A stretch of DNA of 64,000 bases from UBA2336 sp037443645. Lineage in GTDB: Bacteria > Bacteroidota > Bacteroidia > Cytophagales > Cyclobacteriaceae. Below, piece by piece: positions 36,084 through 44,951 of the stretch; position 1 is the first letter of the stretch; every line of letters starts with the position of its first letter. The stretch is from contig JBBINY010000006.1 of NCBI GenBank assembly GCA_037443645.1, positions 7,639-71,638 of the forward strand, in the 5' to 3' direction. Both the position numbers and the translations under genes were made by a program. The notes below the pieces were generated by a model. The model ran no database searches, was not told the DNA's origin, and saw only the letters and a list, made by a program, of their open reading frames with translations.

Positions 36084-37697
36084 CTAATCAACATTGTCGT
36101 GCAAAAACTTATTGTTGCCCAGCAGGCTGTTTTCATCATTCAAGTTGAATTTCGAAATAAACTGATCGGAGGAGTGTGGCACATTATCCATCTTCACCCC
36201 TTTTCGCAAGTAAGCCGGCAATGACCATTTTTCATTAAACTCCTCCTTGGTCATCTCCTGCTTTCGGGCCTGTTTCAATTTCTCTATGCGTTGCTCCGCC
36301 TGTTGACGTAACCGCTCCTTGGTGGTACGTAATTCCATCAGGCCCTCTTCATTGATTACCTGATCGGAAGACTTTTCAGGCATGGCATCAAACTCTTCAT
36401 CGAATGAGCCAAACAATCCGTCATCGCCCTCGTCACCATAGTCGTCAGTCACCGGTTTTTCTAAACCAGCATAGGGCTCATCGTAAATGATTTCGCGTTG
36501 CTCTTCAATTTCCTCTTCAGGCTCCTCAACCCGGGAAACAGGAATTTGAGCCGGAGGCTCATTGGTAACTTTGAGTTCAATTTCCTTTGGGGCATCCACG
36601 GCCTTGTCCTGCTCGAAGAGCCATATCTGGCTTCGGTCCAGGTCATGAACTTTCACCTCCGGCTGAACAGGCCTTTCCTCTTCTTTTGCAACGGGCTCAT
36701 CCTCGGGGGTCTCACTCTCAAACCCGGTGGCAATTACCGTTACCCGGAGGCGGTCGCCCAACTCGGGATCAACCCCATGACCGAAGATTACTTCGGCTGC
36801 CTGGCCAGCCTGTTCCTGGATGTACCCGGTGATTTCCATTAACTCATCCATTTGGAGCTCGGCTTCAGCTCCTGATACAATTGAGAGCAGGATTTTCTTA
36901 GCTCCCATAATATCACAATTATCAAGCAGAGGCGATGACAATGCTCCACTGGCCGCGTTGCGTGCGCGGTTCTCACCGCGGGTTTCTGCCGTGCCCATTA
37001 CAGCAGGACCGGCATTGAGCATAACGGTGCGCACATCCTGGAAGTCAACATTTACGTAGCCGGCCAGCGTAATGATTTCAGCTATGCCTTTTGCCGCGGT
37101 GGTCAGCACATTATCGGCCTGGGCAAATGCTTTGCCGATAGGCAGGTTACCGTATATCTCCCGAAGTTTATCGTTTACAATAACCAGTACTGTATCACAA
37201 CTGTGGCGAAGGGATTTAATTCCAATCTCCGCCTGATGTTGCTTCTTCTTTCCCTCGAAGGCGAACGGTATGGTTACAATACCCACCGTTAGGATACCCA
37301 TGCTTTTGGCGATTTTAGCGATGACGGGCGCTGCACCGGTTCCGGTTCCACCGCCCATGCCTGCCGTTACAAACAGCATTTTGGTTCCCATAAGGAATTC
37401 CTTAATCAGCTCCCTGCTTTCAAGGGCTGCACCCTTACCGATTTTGGGGTTTGCTCCGCAACCAAGGCCTTCGGTAAGGTCGGCACCAATTTGAAGTTTA
37501 GTGGGCACCGGGCTAGCGTTGAGTGCCTGCACATCGGTGTTGCATACCACAAATTCCACGTCTTTAATTCCTTGTCGGAACATGTGGTTCACGGCATTAC
37601 TTCCTCCTCCACCCACACCGATCACCTTTATGATCGAGCGCTGAGCGCCTACTGTGTGCCTGGGGATGTCGAATTTGTACGATCCGGTTTCAAACAT
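36084..37697 (-). CDS. ftsZ: Cell division protein FtsZ
   Basis: Tubulin-like GTPase that forms the division ring. 537 residues, longer than the ~383 in E. coli because of a long acidic linker after about residue 330. GTPase signatures are GVGGGGSNAVNHM and GGGTGTGAAPVIAK. The usual C-terminal FtsA-binding peptide appears as WSLPAYLRKG at about 491-500, not at the very end; about 37 residues follow, ending NKFLHDNVD. It starts 30 bp after ftsA. Confidence 0.98.
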   Translation of the reverse strand: MFETGSYKFDIPRHTVGAQRSIIKVIGVGGGGSNAVNHMFRQGIKDVEFVVCNTDVQALNASPVPTKLQIGADLTEGLGCGANPKIGKGAALESRELIKEFLMGTKMLFVTAGMGGGTGTGAAPVIAKIAKSMGILTVGIVTIPFAFEGKKKQHQAEIGIKSLRHSCDTVLVIVNDKLREIYGNLPIGKAFAQADNVLTTAAKGIAEIITLAGYVNVDFQDVRTVMLNAGPAVMGTAETRGENRARNAASGALSSPLLDNCDIMGAKKILLSIVSGAEAELQMDELMEITGYIQEQAGQAAEVIFGHGVDPELGDRLRVTVIATGFESETPEDEPVAKEEERPVQPEVKVHDLDRSQIWLFEQDKAVDAPKEIELKVTNEPPAQIPVSRVEEPEEEIEEQREIIYDEPYAGLEKPVTDDYGDEGDDGLFGSFDEEFDAMPEKSSDQVINEEGLMELRTTKERLRQQAEQRIEKLKQARKQEMTKEEFNEKWSLPAYLRKGVKMDNVPHSSDQFISKFNLNDENSLLGNNKFLHDNVD

Positions 37698-37727
37698 ATA
37701 ATTTTGGTTTAGTGGTTTCGATTTGTT

Positions 37728-39032
37728 TCAGTATTCGTTCTTTCCATCAAGATCATCAATGAGCAAGCTTTTGGTCTTCGTCAGGATGTCATTGAAGAAA
37801 TTCTTCGAAGGACTCTTTCTGGTTGTCTTCGATGTTTTCGCCATTTCGCGCGCGCCTTTATACGTGTCTTCGCGTTCATCCAGAGAACGGAACCCGGCAA
37901 GCACCAGCCCCACTGCCGTTGCATACATCGGGCTCTTCACCGCATCAATTTTGCTCTTGCCCAGGTGCTCATTCGGGTAGCCTACACGGGTGTCCATACC
38001 GGTCATGTATTCCACCAGTTGCTTCAGGTTGCTGAGTTGTGCGCCTCCTCCTGTAATGACAATTCCACCGGCCAACCGGTTTTCAAATCCTGAACTGATG
38101 ATTTCAGCATGCGCCATTTCGATGATTTCTTCCATGCGAGCCTGGATGATGTTGGCCAGGTTTTTCACTGAAATTTCCTTGGCAGACCGGTTGCGAATTC
38201 CGGGGATCGATACGATTTCATTCGGACTTGCTTCTTCTGCTATGGCCTTGCCGAAACGCGTTTTCAATTGTTCGGCCTGTTGCGGAAGCACCATTAAGCC
38301 CTGCTTGATATCGTTGGTCACAATGTTTCCGCCAAACGGAATGACCGCAGTATGCCGGATGATGTTATCATAAAAAATTGCTATGTCAGTAGTACCACCG
38401 CCTATATCAATCAGGCAAACACCCGCTTCTTTTTCATCGCTGCTTAAAACCGCCAGGCTTGATGCGAGCGGTTCAAGAATGAGGTCTTCAATCTCCAGGC
38501 CAGCCCTGCGCACACACTTATTAACATTGTTGATGGCATTGGTTTGAGCCGTAATAATATGGAAATCAGCTTCCAGCCTGATGCCCGACATGCCAACCGG
38601 CTCTTTGATTCCTTCCTCGTAGTCAACCATGTAGTCCTGCGGCATCACGTGGATGATCTGGTTGCCGGGAGGAACAACCATGCGGTACATATCCTGTGTA
38701 AGGCGTTCAACGTCTTCAATGGAGACTTCATCCTCTTTCGAAGTTCGTGTAATGCCGCCATGCTGGATAAAACTTTTGATGTGCTGCCCGGCAATACCAA
38801 CGTTCACCACGCGGATGTCAATCCCTGCCTGGTCGCCAGCTTCCTTGATGGCCTTTTCAATGGCATAGACGGTTTTATCAATGTTAAAGACAATGCCTTT
38901 AACTACGCCTTCGGATTCGGCTTTGCCCATGCCGAGCACTTCAAGCTTACCGAATTCATTTTTGCGGCCAACGATGGCACATATTTTTGTCGTGCCGATA
39001 TCGAGTCCTACAATTATTTTTTCATGTTCCAT
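37728..39032 (-). CDS. ftsA: Cell division protein FtsA
   Basis: Actin-like membrane tether of FtsZ, 434 residues. It opens IIVGLDIGTTKICAIVGRKN (phosphate 1), has LIDIGGGTTDIAIF (phosphate 2) and GIVITGGGAQLSNLKQLVEY (adenosine site). The SHS2 1C subdomain lies near 85-165. The C-terminal NFFNDILTKTKSLLID plausibly forms the amphipathic membrane helix. It lies 56 bp after ftsQ, the largest gap in the cluster. Confidence 0.97.
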   Translation of the reverse strand: MEHEKIIVGLDIGTTKICAIVGRKNEFGKLEVLGMGKAESEGVVKGIVFNIDKTVYAIEKAIKEAGDQAGIDIRVVNVGIAGQHIKSFIQHGGITRTSKEDEVSIEDVERLTQDMYRMVVPPGNQIIHVMPQDYMVDYEEGIKEPVGMSGIRLEADFHIITAQTNAINNVNKCVRRAGLEIEDLILEPLASSLAVLSSDEKEAGVCLIDIGGGTTDIAIFYDNIIRHTAVIPFGGNIVTNDIKQGLMVLPQQAEQLKTRFGKAIAEEASPNEIVSIPGIRNRSAKEISVKNLANIIQARMEEIIEMAHAEIISSGFENRLAGGIVITGGGAQLSNLKQLVEYMTGMDTRVGYPNEHLGKSKIDAVKSPMYATAVGLVLAGFRSLDEREDTYKGAREMAKTSKTTRKSPSKNFFNDILTKTKSLLIDDLDGKNEY

Positions 39033-39044
39033 AGCTTTACGAAT

Positions 39045-39056
39045 TAGTGGTTGTCT
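39045..39056. promoter_or_regulatory. 12-bp motif before ftsA, identical to one before mraZ
   Basis: TAGTGGTTGTCT on the plus strand is identical to 51500-51511 in the mraZ leader. It contains the GTGGTTG core of the MraZ-type boxes in inverted orientation and ends 12 bp before the ftsA ATG. A shorter version, TAGTGGTTT, lies 12 bp before ftsZ (37710-37718). Confidence 0.4.
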
Positions 39057-39088
39057 GAATTTTTATAGGTTTAGTTTTAAAAAGTCTT

Positions 39089-39853
39089 TCATTCTGCAAC
39101 AAGTTGTCCCTCGAATTCAACATTCACGCGCTTGTAGCGATTCCACCCCATTTGAGGCAGAATCTCCTTATAGAAAACTTTCAGTTTCTGCAGTTTCACA
39201 TCAACATCTTCGGCCTTCCCGAACTCAATCGTTTGTGCACCAACCTGGGGAAACAGTGTTAGCTTGCCTTTGCTGCTCACGTTTATCTGGGCAATCTGAG
39301 CACGCCAGAAATTATCGGCAACGATACGCTCAAGCAAGTTCATGAGCCGGTTGCCTGCTTCGTCCGATTTCAGGTTTTCTCGTGCAAGCAGGCTGCTTGC
39401 ATTGTCACTACTGATGAGGACCACACGTGCCGTGAACTTTCCGGAAACCGGCATAAGTGTGCCGTCTTCTGCGATGTAGGCATCCGGGCCATCGTTTCGG
39501 ATGATCCGGGCTATCGGCCTTCTCAGCGTGGCTCGAACAATCAGGTTACCTTTGATATCGCTGTACAAGTCGGCATCTTTAATAAACCGATCGGATTTTA
39601 TGCGCGATTCAATCTCCTTCAGGTTTACCCTGCCCAGGTCAGCACCTTTTAAATTTTCACGATCAAGGAGCATCAACCTAAGGATGTCCTGTTCATTGAT
39701 AAAATGATTATCCTTAATGTTTTCAATTCTGACGATAACATCATTGACAGTCTGGCTGCCCAGTTTTCGTTCGCTGAAAGCCACAGCAAAAGAAACCACG
39801 GCCAACGCCACAGCGATTTTCAATTCTTTTCGGATTTTCCACTTAGCCTTCAT
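39089..39853 (-). CDS. ftsQ: Cell division protein FtsQ
   Basis: Bitopic divisome protein of about 254 residues: a basic cytoplasmic start (MKAKWKIRKEL), one membrane helix (IAVALAVVSFAVAF), then a short POTRA-like region and a beta domain in the periplasm. It is weakly conserved in sequence and called from topology, length and position between murC and ftsA. The ATG at 39853 lies inside the end of murC (11-bp overlap). Confidence 0.9.
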   Translation of the reverse strand: MKAKWKIRKELKIAVALAVVSFAVAFSERKLGSQTVNDVIVRIENIKDNHFINEQDILRLMLLDRENLKGADLGRVNLKEIESRIKSDRFIKDADLYSDIKGNLIVRATLRRPIARIIRNDGPDAYIAEDGTLMPVSGKFTARVVLISSDNASSLLARENLKSDEAGNRLMNLLERIVADNFWRAQIAQINVSSKGKLTLFPQVGAQTIEFGKAEDVDVKLQKLKVFYKEILPQMGWNRYKRVNVEFEGQLVAE

Positions 39854-41237
39854 AACGCGTTTGCAGTAATTCCTTGATCGGTTGAACAAATGTGTCAATA
39901 TCACCAGCGCCCACGGTGGTTAAAATTTCAATCTGCCGACTCCGTATTTTATCCAGCAGGTCAGCCTTTCCGCAGCGTTCCTTTTGCCTGGCAGTAACAT
40001 TTCTGAAAATAAGATCGGCATCAACACCCGGTATGGGCAGCTCGCGGGCGGGGTAGATGTCCATAAGCAACACATCATCGGCTAGGCTCAGGCTCCTGGC
40101 AAACCCATCGGCAAAATCGCGGGTGCGGGTATACAGGTGCGGCTGAAACACAACCGTCAGCTTTCTTCCCGGATACATCGACCGGATGGACTGCAGAAAT
40201 GCTTCAATCTCCGTTGGATGATGTGCATAGTCATCCACATACACCACACGGCCCGATTTAACAATAAACTCAAACCTGCGCTTAACACCCTTGAAGGAAG
40301 CAAGCGCTGATTTGATGACGTCCAAAGAAACTCCGCTTTGATAACAGGCAATCGCGGCTGCAATTGCATTTTCAACATTATGAAAACCGGGGACACCGAG
40401 CGTAATACGTTGAACTGTGCCAAAGCCACACAGATCAAATTCAAAAAATCCGCTATGCGCTGTTACGTTGCCGGCAAAAAATTGTCCCCGGCTCATGCCA
40501 TACGTTATCTTGGTGGTTAATGAACTATCAGAAGTAAGAGCCTTATCGATGGATTCATGAATGATCAGCGTGCCATCATGGTTGATTTGCTGTATAAAAT
40601 CCCTGTATGAGGCAAGCATGCTTGCATGATTACCGTAGATATCCAGATGATCTGCATCGGCCGATGTAACGATACCGGTATGCGGAAACAAGCGCAGAAA
40701 CGAACGATCAAATTCATCTGCTTCAACTACAATAATTGCTTTCGCATTCACTTCCCCTTCCATCACCAGGTTCGATTCATAGTTGGTTGTAATCCCACCC
40801 AAAAAACCAACCATATTAACCCGTGCAGTTTTAAGGATGTGGGCTATCATCGATGAGGTAGTGGTTTTTCCGTGTGTGCCGGCAACGGCTATGGTTCGGT
40901 AGTTTTTTGTTAACAGGCCCAGCACTTCGGAGCGCTTCATAATGACAAATCCCTGCTCGTTCAGGTAATTATATTCACGATGATCCTTTGGAATGGCCGG
41001 TGTAAACACCACCAGGGTGCGGGCCTTATCAGCAGTGACTTCGGACGGAATATTTTTTACATCATCTTCAAAATGAACTTTCATTCCCTCTTTTTGTAAC
41101 TCGGCCGTTAACGCGGTTGGAGTGCGGTCGTATCCGGAAACATGCAATCCTTTTTTCAAAAACCAACGGGCCAGCGCACTCATGCCGATCCCCCCGATCC
41201 CCAGAAAATAAACAGTATGGTAGTTATTGATCTCCAC
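39843..41237 (-). CDS. murC: UDP-N-acetylmuramate-L-alanine ligase
   Basis: Adds L-Ala to UDP-MurNAc in the cytoplasm. 464 residues, normal length. The N-terminal Rossmann segment is FLGIGGIGMSALARWFLKKG, the ATP loop AGTHGKTTTSSMIAHIL, and the C-terminal domain has VDDYAHHPTEIEAFL. It starts with GTG at 41237, three bases after the murG stop. It is followed directly by ftsQ; ddl, which often separates them in proteobacteria, is missing. Confidence 0.97.
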   Translation of the reverse strand: MEINNYHTVYFLGIGGIGMSALARWFLKKGLHVSGYDRTPTALTAELQKEGMKVHFEDDVKNIPSEVTADKARTLVVFTPAIPKDHREYNYLNEQGFVIMKRSEVLGLLTKNYRTIAVAGTHGKTTTSSMIAHILKTARVNMVGFLGGITTNYESNLVMEGEVNAKAIIVVEADEFDRSFLRLFPHTGIVTSADADHLDIYGNHASMLASYRDFIQQINHDGTLIIHESIDKALTSDSSLTTKITYGMSRGQFFAGNVTAHSGFFEFDLCGFGTVQRITLGVPGFHNVENAIAAAIACYQSGVSLDVIKSALASFKGVKRRFEFIVKSGRVVYVDDYAHHPTEIEAFLQSIRSMYPGRKLTVVFQPHLYTRTRDFADGFARSLSLADDVLLMDIYPARELPIPGVDADLIFRNVTARQKERCGKADLLDKIRSRQIEILTTVGAGDIDTFVQPIKELLQTRYEG

Positions 41238-41240
41238 TTC

Positions 41241-42407
41241 TCAACTGATTAGCAATGCCCGGTTGGTAATTCCTGAAACACTATTTCCATTGGCACGTAT
41301 GCCAATTAGTTTTTCAATCTCATCAACAATCTGCTCGGTAGCATCAGGCTTCGCCAGCTTGCTGATGTTCATCGACAGCCTGCTTGCCCGTGGCTCATCG
41401 AATAATACCTTCAATGCTTCATCAACGAGCAGTTCACCTGCCTGTTGATCGGCAATCATTATGGCTGCTTCCTTCTTCACCAATGCCATGGCATTCTTGG
41501 TCTGATGGTCTTCCGCCACATTGGGAGAAGGCACAAGAATGCATGGTTTGCCGGCAACGCATAATTCAGACACAGCCAATGCACCGGCCCGGCTGATTAC
41601 CACATCGGCTGCGGCATAAGCCAGGTCCATCTCTTTGAGAAAATCGAACAGCCGTATTTTCCTACGATCGGTGTTCTTCAGCAATTCACGGTACTGATGA
41701 AAATATCCTTTGCCTGTTTGCCAGATCAATTGAACCTGGGCATCCAACAGCTTTTCAATGCCTGCATAAATGCATGCATTGATTGTTTTCGAACCGAGGC
41801 TTCCCCCAATAACGAGCAGGGTTTTTACGGATTCATCAAACCCGAAATGACCGAGTGCCCTGGCACGTTTATCTGCCACCGAAAGCAAATCCTTACGCAC
41901 CGGGTTGCCGGTTAAAACCAGTTTTTCCTTCGGGAAGTATTTCTCCATACCCTCATAGGCCACGCAAATCCGGTTTACCTTTCCGGCCACTTGCTTGTTG
42001 GCTAAGCCAGCAAATGAATTCTGTTCCTGAATAAGTGAGGGGATATGCAACGAAGTAGCGGCCATCATTACCGGGCCACTTGCGAACCCGCCAGTTCCAA
42101 TAACCACATGCGGTTTGAAATTTTTGAGAATTGAGGATGCCTTGAAATAGCTTGCAATAAGTTTGAATGGAAGCAATAAATTAGAAAGGCTAAGCTTTCG
42201 CTGAATTCCGCTGATCCACAATCCAATGATCTCATAACCGGCTTCGGGAACCCGTGTCATCTCCATTCGGCCCAGCGCACCCACAAATAAAATTTTTCCA
42301 TCCGGATGTCGCGCTTTGAACGCATTGGCTATTGCCAGAGCCGGAAAGATGTGCCCTCCGGTTCCGCCACCACTAAATACAATTCGATATGGATGACGTT
42401 GCTTCAC
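41241..42407 (-). CDS. murG: Lipid II synthase (UDP-GlcNAc transferase) MurG
   Basis: Transfers GlcNAc to lipid I at the inner membrane face. The G-loop VFSGGGTGGHIFPALAIANA and the acceptor-side motifs VIGTGGFASGPVMMA and EQNSFAGLAN are present. An ATG at 42488 would overlap ftsW by 80 bp and add 27 basic residues; I prefer the GTG at 42407, one base after the ftsW stop, which starts just before the first strand and gives 388 residues, a normal length. Confidence 0.95.
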   Translation of the reverse strand: MKQRHPYRIVFSGGGTGGHIFPALAIANAFKARHPDGKILFVGALGRMEMTRVPEAGYEIIGLWISGIQRKLSLSNLLLPFKLIASYFKASSILKNFKPHVVIGTGGFASGPVMMAATSLHIPSLIQEQNSFAGLANKQVAGKVNRICVAYEGMEKYFPKEKLVLTGNPVRKDLLSVADKRARALGHFGFDESVKTLLVIGGSLGSKTINACIYAGIEKLLDAQVQLIWQTGKGYFHQYRELLKNTDRRKIRLFDFLKEMDLAYAAADVVISRAGALAVSELCVAGKPCILVPSPNVAEDHQTKNAMALVKKEAAIMIADQQAGELLVDEALKVLFDEPRASRLSMNISKLAKPDATEQIVDEIEKLIGIRANGNSVSGITNRALLIS

Positions 42408-42408
42408 C

Positions 42409-43593
42409 TTATGCTGCCTTAACTTCAAGGTTTTTGTTATCCTCTGTTCGCATTGCTTTTTGCGACCACACTTCATCACGTTCTCCACGGCTTACACTCA
42501 GTATTATACCCACTGCGATTCCGGTAAACACCATGGATGTTCCACCCATGCTGATGAGTGGCAACGGCTGGCCGGTAATCGGGCCCAGCCCGACCACCAC
42601 ACCCATGTTGATCATCGCCTGGCACACCAAATCAAAACTGAGCCCTGCTGACAGCAGCCCGGCAAATGCACGCTCGCTATTGTATGCCGCTTTCATGCCG
42701 CGGTGCAACAACACGAGATAGAGACCAAGCACAACAATACCGCCCAGCATACCGTACTCTTCTATTAAAATGGCATAAACGAAATCAGAATAAGGATGTG
42801 GCAAGATGTTGCGCTGATCGCTGTTGCCGGGACCTTTACCCTTTATTCCTCCCGTGGCAATCGCAATGAGGGCATGCTTTAACTGAAATTGAGGTTCCTT
42901 TTCTCCTTTTGCATATTCCACAAAATCTTTTACCCGGTTAATTACGGTACCCTTACGGACACCGAGTTCAAAAGCCAGCGATCCAAACAGAACTCCAACA
43001 AATAACAGCATGGCCAGGTACCGCATCGGCACACGACCGATAAACATGATTAACATGCAGGTGAGCAGCAACAGTACCGCTGTTGACATATTGGTGAGCG
43101 CGATCAGCCCGCAGATCAATCCGCACCAAAAAAGAATGGGGATGAGTGATTCTTTGATGTCGTCAATGTTCTGCTGACGCTTTGAAAGCATGCTGGCCAG
43201 ATTGATGATCAGTGCCAGACTGGCAAAGTCAGAAGGCTGAAATGAAGTATTGATAAAGGGGATGTTAATCCAACGGGCAGCATCGTTCACGGTCGTTCCG
43301 CTGGTGAAGGTATAAATCAACAGCGGCACACTTACCCATAATGCCAACCGGGAAAGTTTCGAGTAATAACGGTAGTCAATCCGATGGGCAAACCACATGG
43401 CTACCAATCCAATAGCTACATGGAGCGTATGGGTGAAGAGGTATTTTTCCGGGCTAACCGACCGCTTGTAGGCCAGCGTTCCGATGGAACTATATACCAC
43501 CAGGATGCTGATCAACGATAAAATGAACACCACGGCCCAGATCACCCGGTCGCCCTGCAGGTTTTCATCAACCCATGTTTTTAGTTTACTCAT
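42409..43593 (-). CDS. ftsW: Septal peptidoglycan glycosyltransferase FtsW
   Basis: SEDS-family polymerase with about ten membrane helices, 394 residues. SEDS features include NIPFINTSFQPSDFASLAL, HPYSDFVYAILIEEYGMLGG and the late TGQPLPLISMGGTSM. It works with the transpeptidase encoded by ftsI in the same cluster. Its ATG overlaps the murD stop (ATGA). Confidence 0.96.
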   Translation of the reverse strand: MSKLKTWVDENLQGDRVIWAVVFILSLISILVVYSSIGTLAYKRSVSPEKYLFTHTLHVAIGLVAMWFAHRIDYRYYSKLSRLALWVSVPLLIYTFTSGTTVNDAARWINIPFINTSFQPSDFASLALIINLASMLSKRQQNIDDIKESLIPILFWCGLICGLIALTNMSTAVLLLLTCMLIMFIGRVPMRYLAMLLFVGVLFGSLAFELGVRKGTVINRVKDFVEYAKGEKEPQFQLKHALIAIATGGIKGKGPGNSDQRNILPHPYSDFVYAILIEEYGMLGGIVVLGLYLVLLHRGMKAAYNSERAFAGLLSAGLSFDLVCQAMINMGVVVGLGPITGQPLPLISMGGTSMVFTGIAVGIILSVSRGERDEVWSQKAMRTEDNKNLEVKAA

Positions 43594-44951
43594 ACCAACT
43601 GATTTTCAACTTCCTTCTTTAATTCCAATACTGCTTTACGAAACTGCTCGCCCCGATCTTCATAGTTCTTAAACAAATCAAAACTTGCGCAAGCCGGTGA
43701 AAGCAGCACCACATCGCCAGGCTCCGCCTCCTGCAAGGCCAATCGTACCAGCGTGGTGATGCTTTGTGTTTCGTGAATGGATTTTACAATGCCTCCAAAA
43801 AAAGTCCTCAGCTTTTCATTCTCCTTGCCCAGGCAGATCAGTGTTTTTACCTTCTTCTGAACCTGGTTCTTGATGAGGCCATAGTCGTTACCTTTATCAA
43901 CACCACCGGCAATCCAAACAACAGGCCGGTTAAAGCTTCCCAGAGCATACCCTACTGAATCAACATTGGTGGCCTTTGAGTCGTTGATGAAGTCAACGCC
44001 ATTAATGGTCGCTATCAATTCCAGCCGGTGCGGTGCATTCTTAAATGTTTTCAGTCCCTCTTTTATCGACTTAAGCTTTGCTCCGGCCAGGTGTGCTGCC
44101 GATACAGCGGCCATGGTATTAATGAGGTTATGAGGGCCTTGTAATGTGGTTTCTTCCTGGCGGATGGAAAACGTTTCATTTCCGGATTTAAAATGCATGG
44201 TCGTTCCATCAGCATAAACAGGCCCGGCACCCGTTTTAAGCGATACCGGAATCTGGGTTACCCCAGGACTGCGTCTGGCAAGTTCATTGCTAATGATTGG
44301 ATCGTCTGAACAATAAATGAAATAGTTGCCCGCATCCATATTCTGAATAATTCTGAACTTTGAATTAATGTAGTTTTGTAGAACAGAATCGTACCGGTCG
44401 AGATGATCGGGAGTGATGTTAAGCAAAACGGCAATATCCGGCCGGAACAGGCGGGTTCCATCAAGCTGAAAGCTGCTGATTTCCAATACATACCAATCGT
44501 GGTTGCCATGTGCAATTTTTCGGGCTAGGCTCTCGCCCACATTACCGGCCAGTGCCACACTGAAGCCTGCCGCTTTCATCAGGTGGTAAGTAAGCAGCGT
44601 AGTGGTTGTTTTACCGTTTGTGCCGGTAATGGCTATTACTTTTCCTTTGATAAACCGGAAGCCAAACTCGATTTCGTCAATAACTTCAATAGACTTTTCT
44701 TTTGCCAGTGCAATGATCTTAGCCTGATCCGGAATACCGGGACTTTTAATGATCAAGTCGGCATTAAGCACTTCCGTCTCAGTATGTCCGTTTTCCTCAT
44801 ACTCCACTTTATTACGGATTAAATCATCGCGGTATTTATCCTTGATGGCACCGCTATCGGAAACAAAAACGTCAAAGCCTCTGGCTTTTGCCAATAAGGC
44901 GGCCCCTGTTCCGCTTTCACCTGCACCTACTATGACTATCCGTTTGCTCAT
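43590..44951 (-). CDS. murD: UDP-N-acetylmuramoylalanine-D-glutamate ligase
   Basis: Adds D-Glu to the peptidoglycan precursor. 453 residues from the ATG at 44951, which overlaps the mraY stop by ATGA and starts the Rossmann strand (SKRIVIVGAGESGTGAALL). The ATP loop is AITGTNGKTTTTLLTYHL, and the C-terminal domain has INDSKATNVDSVGYAL. The frame could extend to 45005 inside mraY, which is less likely. Confidence 0.97.
   Translation of the reverse strand: MSKRIVIVGAGESGTGAALLAKARGFDVFVSDSGAIKDKYRDDLIRNKVEYEENGHTETEVLNADLIIKSPGIPDQAKIIALAKEKSIEVIDEIEFGFRFIKGKVIAITGTNGKTTTTLLTYHLMKAAGFSVALAGNVGESLARKIAHGNHDWYVLEISSFQLDGTRLFRPDIAVLLNITPDHLDRYDSVLQNYINSKFRIIQNMDAGNYFIYCSDDPIISNELARRSPGVTQIPVSLKTGAGPVYADGTTMHFKSGNETFSIRQEETTLQGPHNLINTMAAVSAAHLAGAKLKSIKEGLKTFKNAPHRLELIATINGVDFINDSKATNVDSVGYALGSFNRPVVWIAGGVDKGNDYGLIKNQVQKKVKTLICLGKENEKLRTFFGGIVKSIHETQSITTLVRLALQEAEPGDVVLLSPACASFDLFKNYEDRGEQFRKAVLELKKEVENQLV

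Noticed and set aside
35852..36148. 98-residue plus-strand frame around the dcw terminator
   Set aside because: Runs through the terminator stem and into the ftsZ 3' end; composition is not protein-like.
42408..42488. ATG at 42488 as murG start
   Set aside because: Overlaps ftsW by 80 bp; the GTG at 42407 directly after the ftsW stop gives a normal-length MurG.
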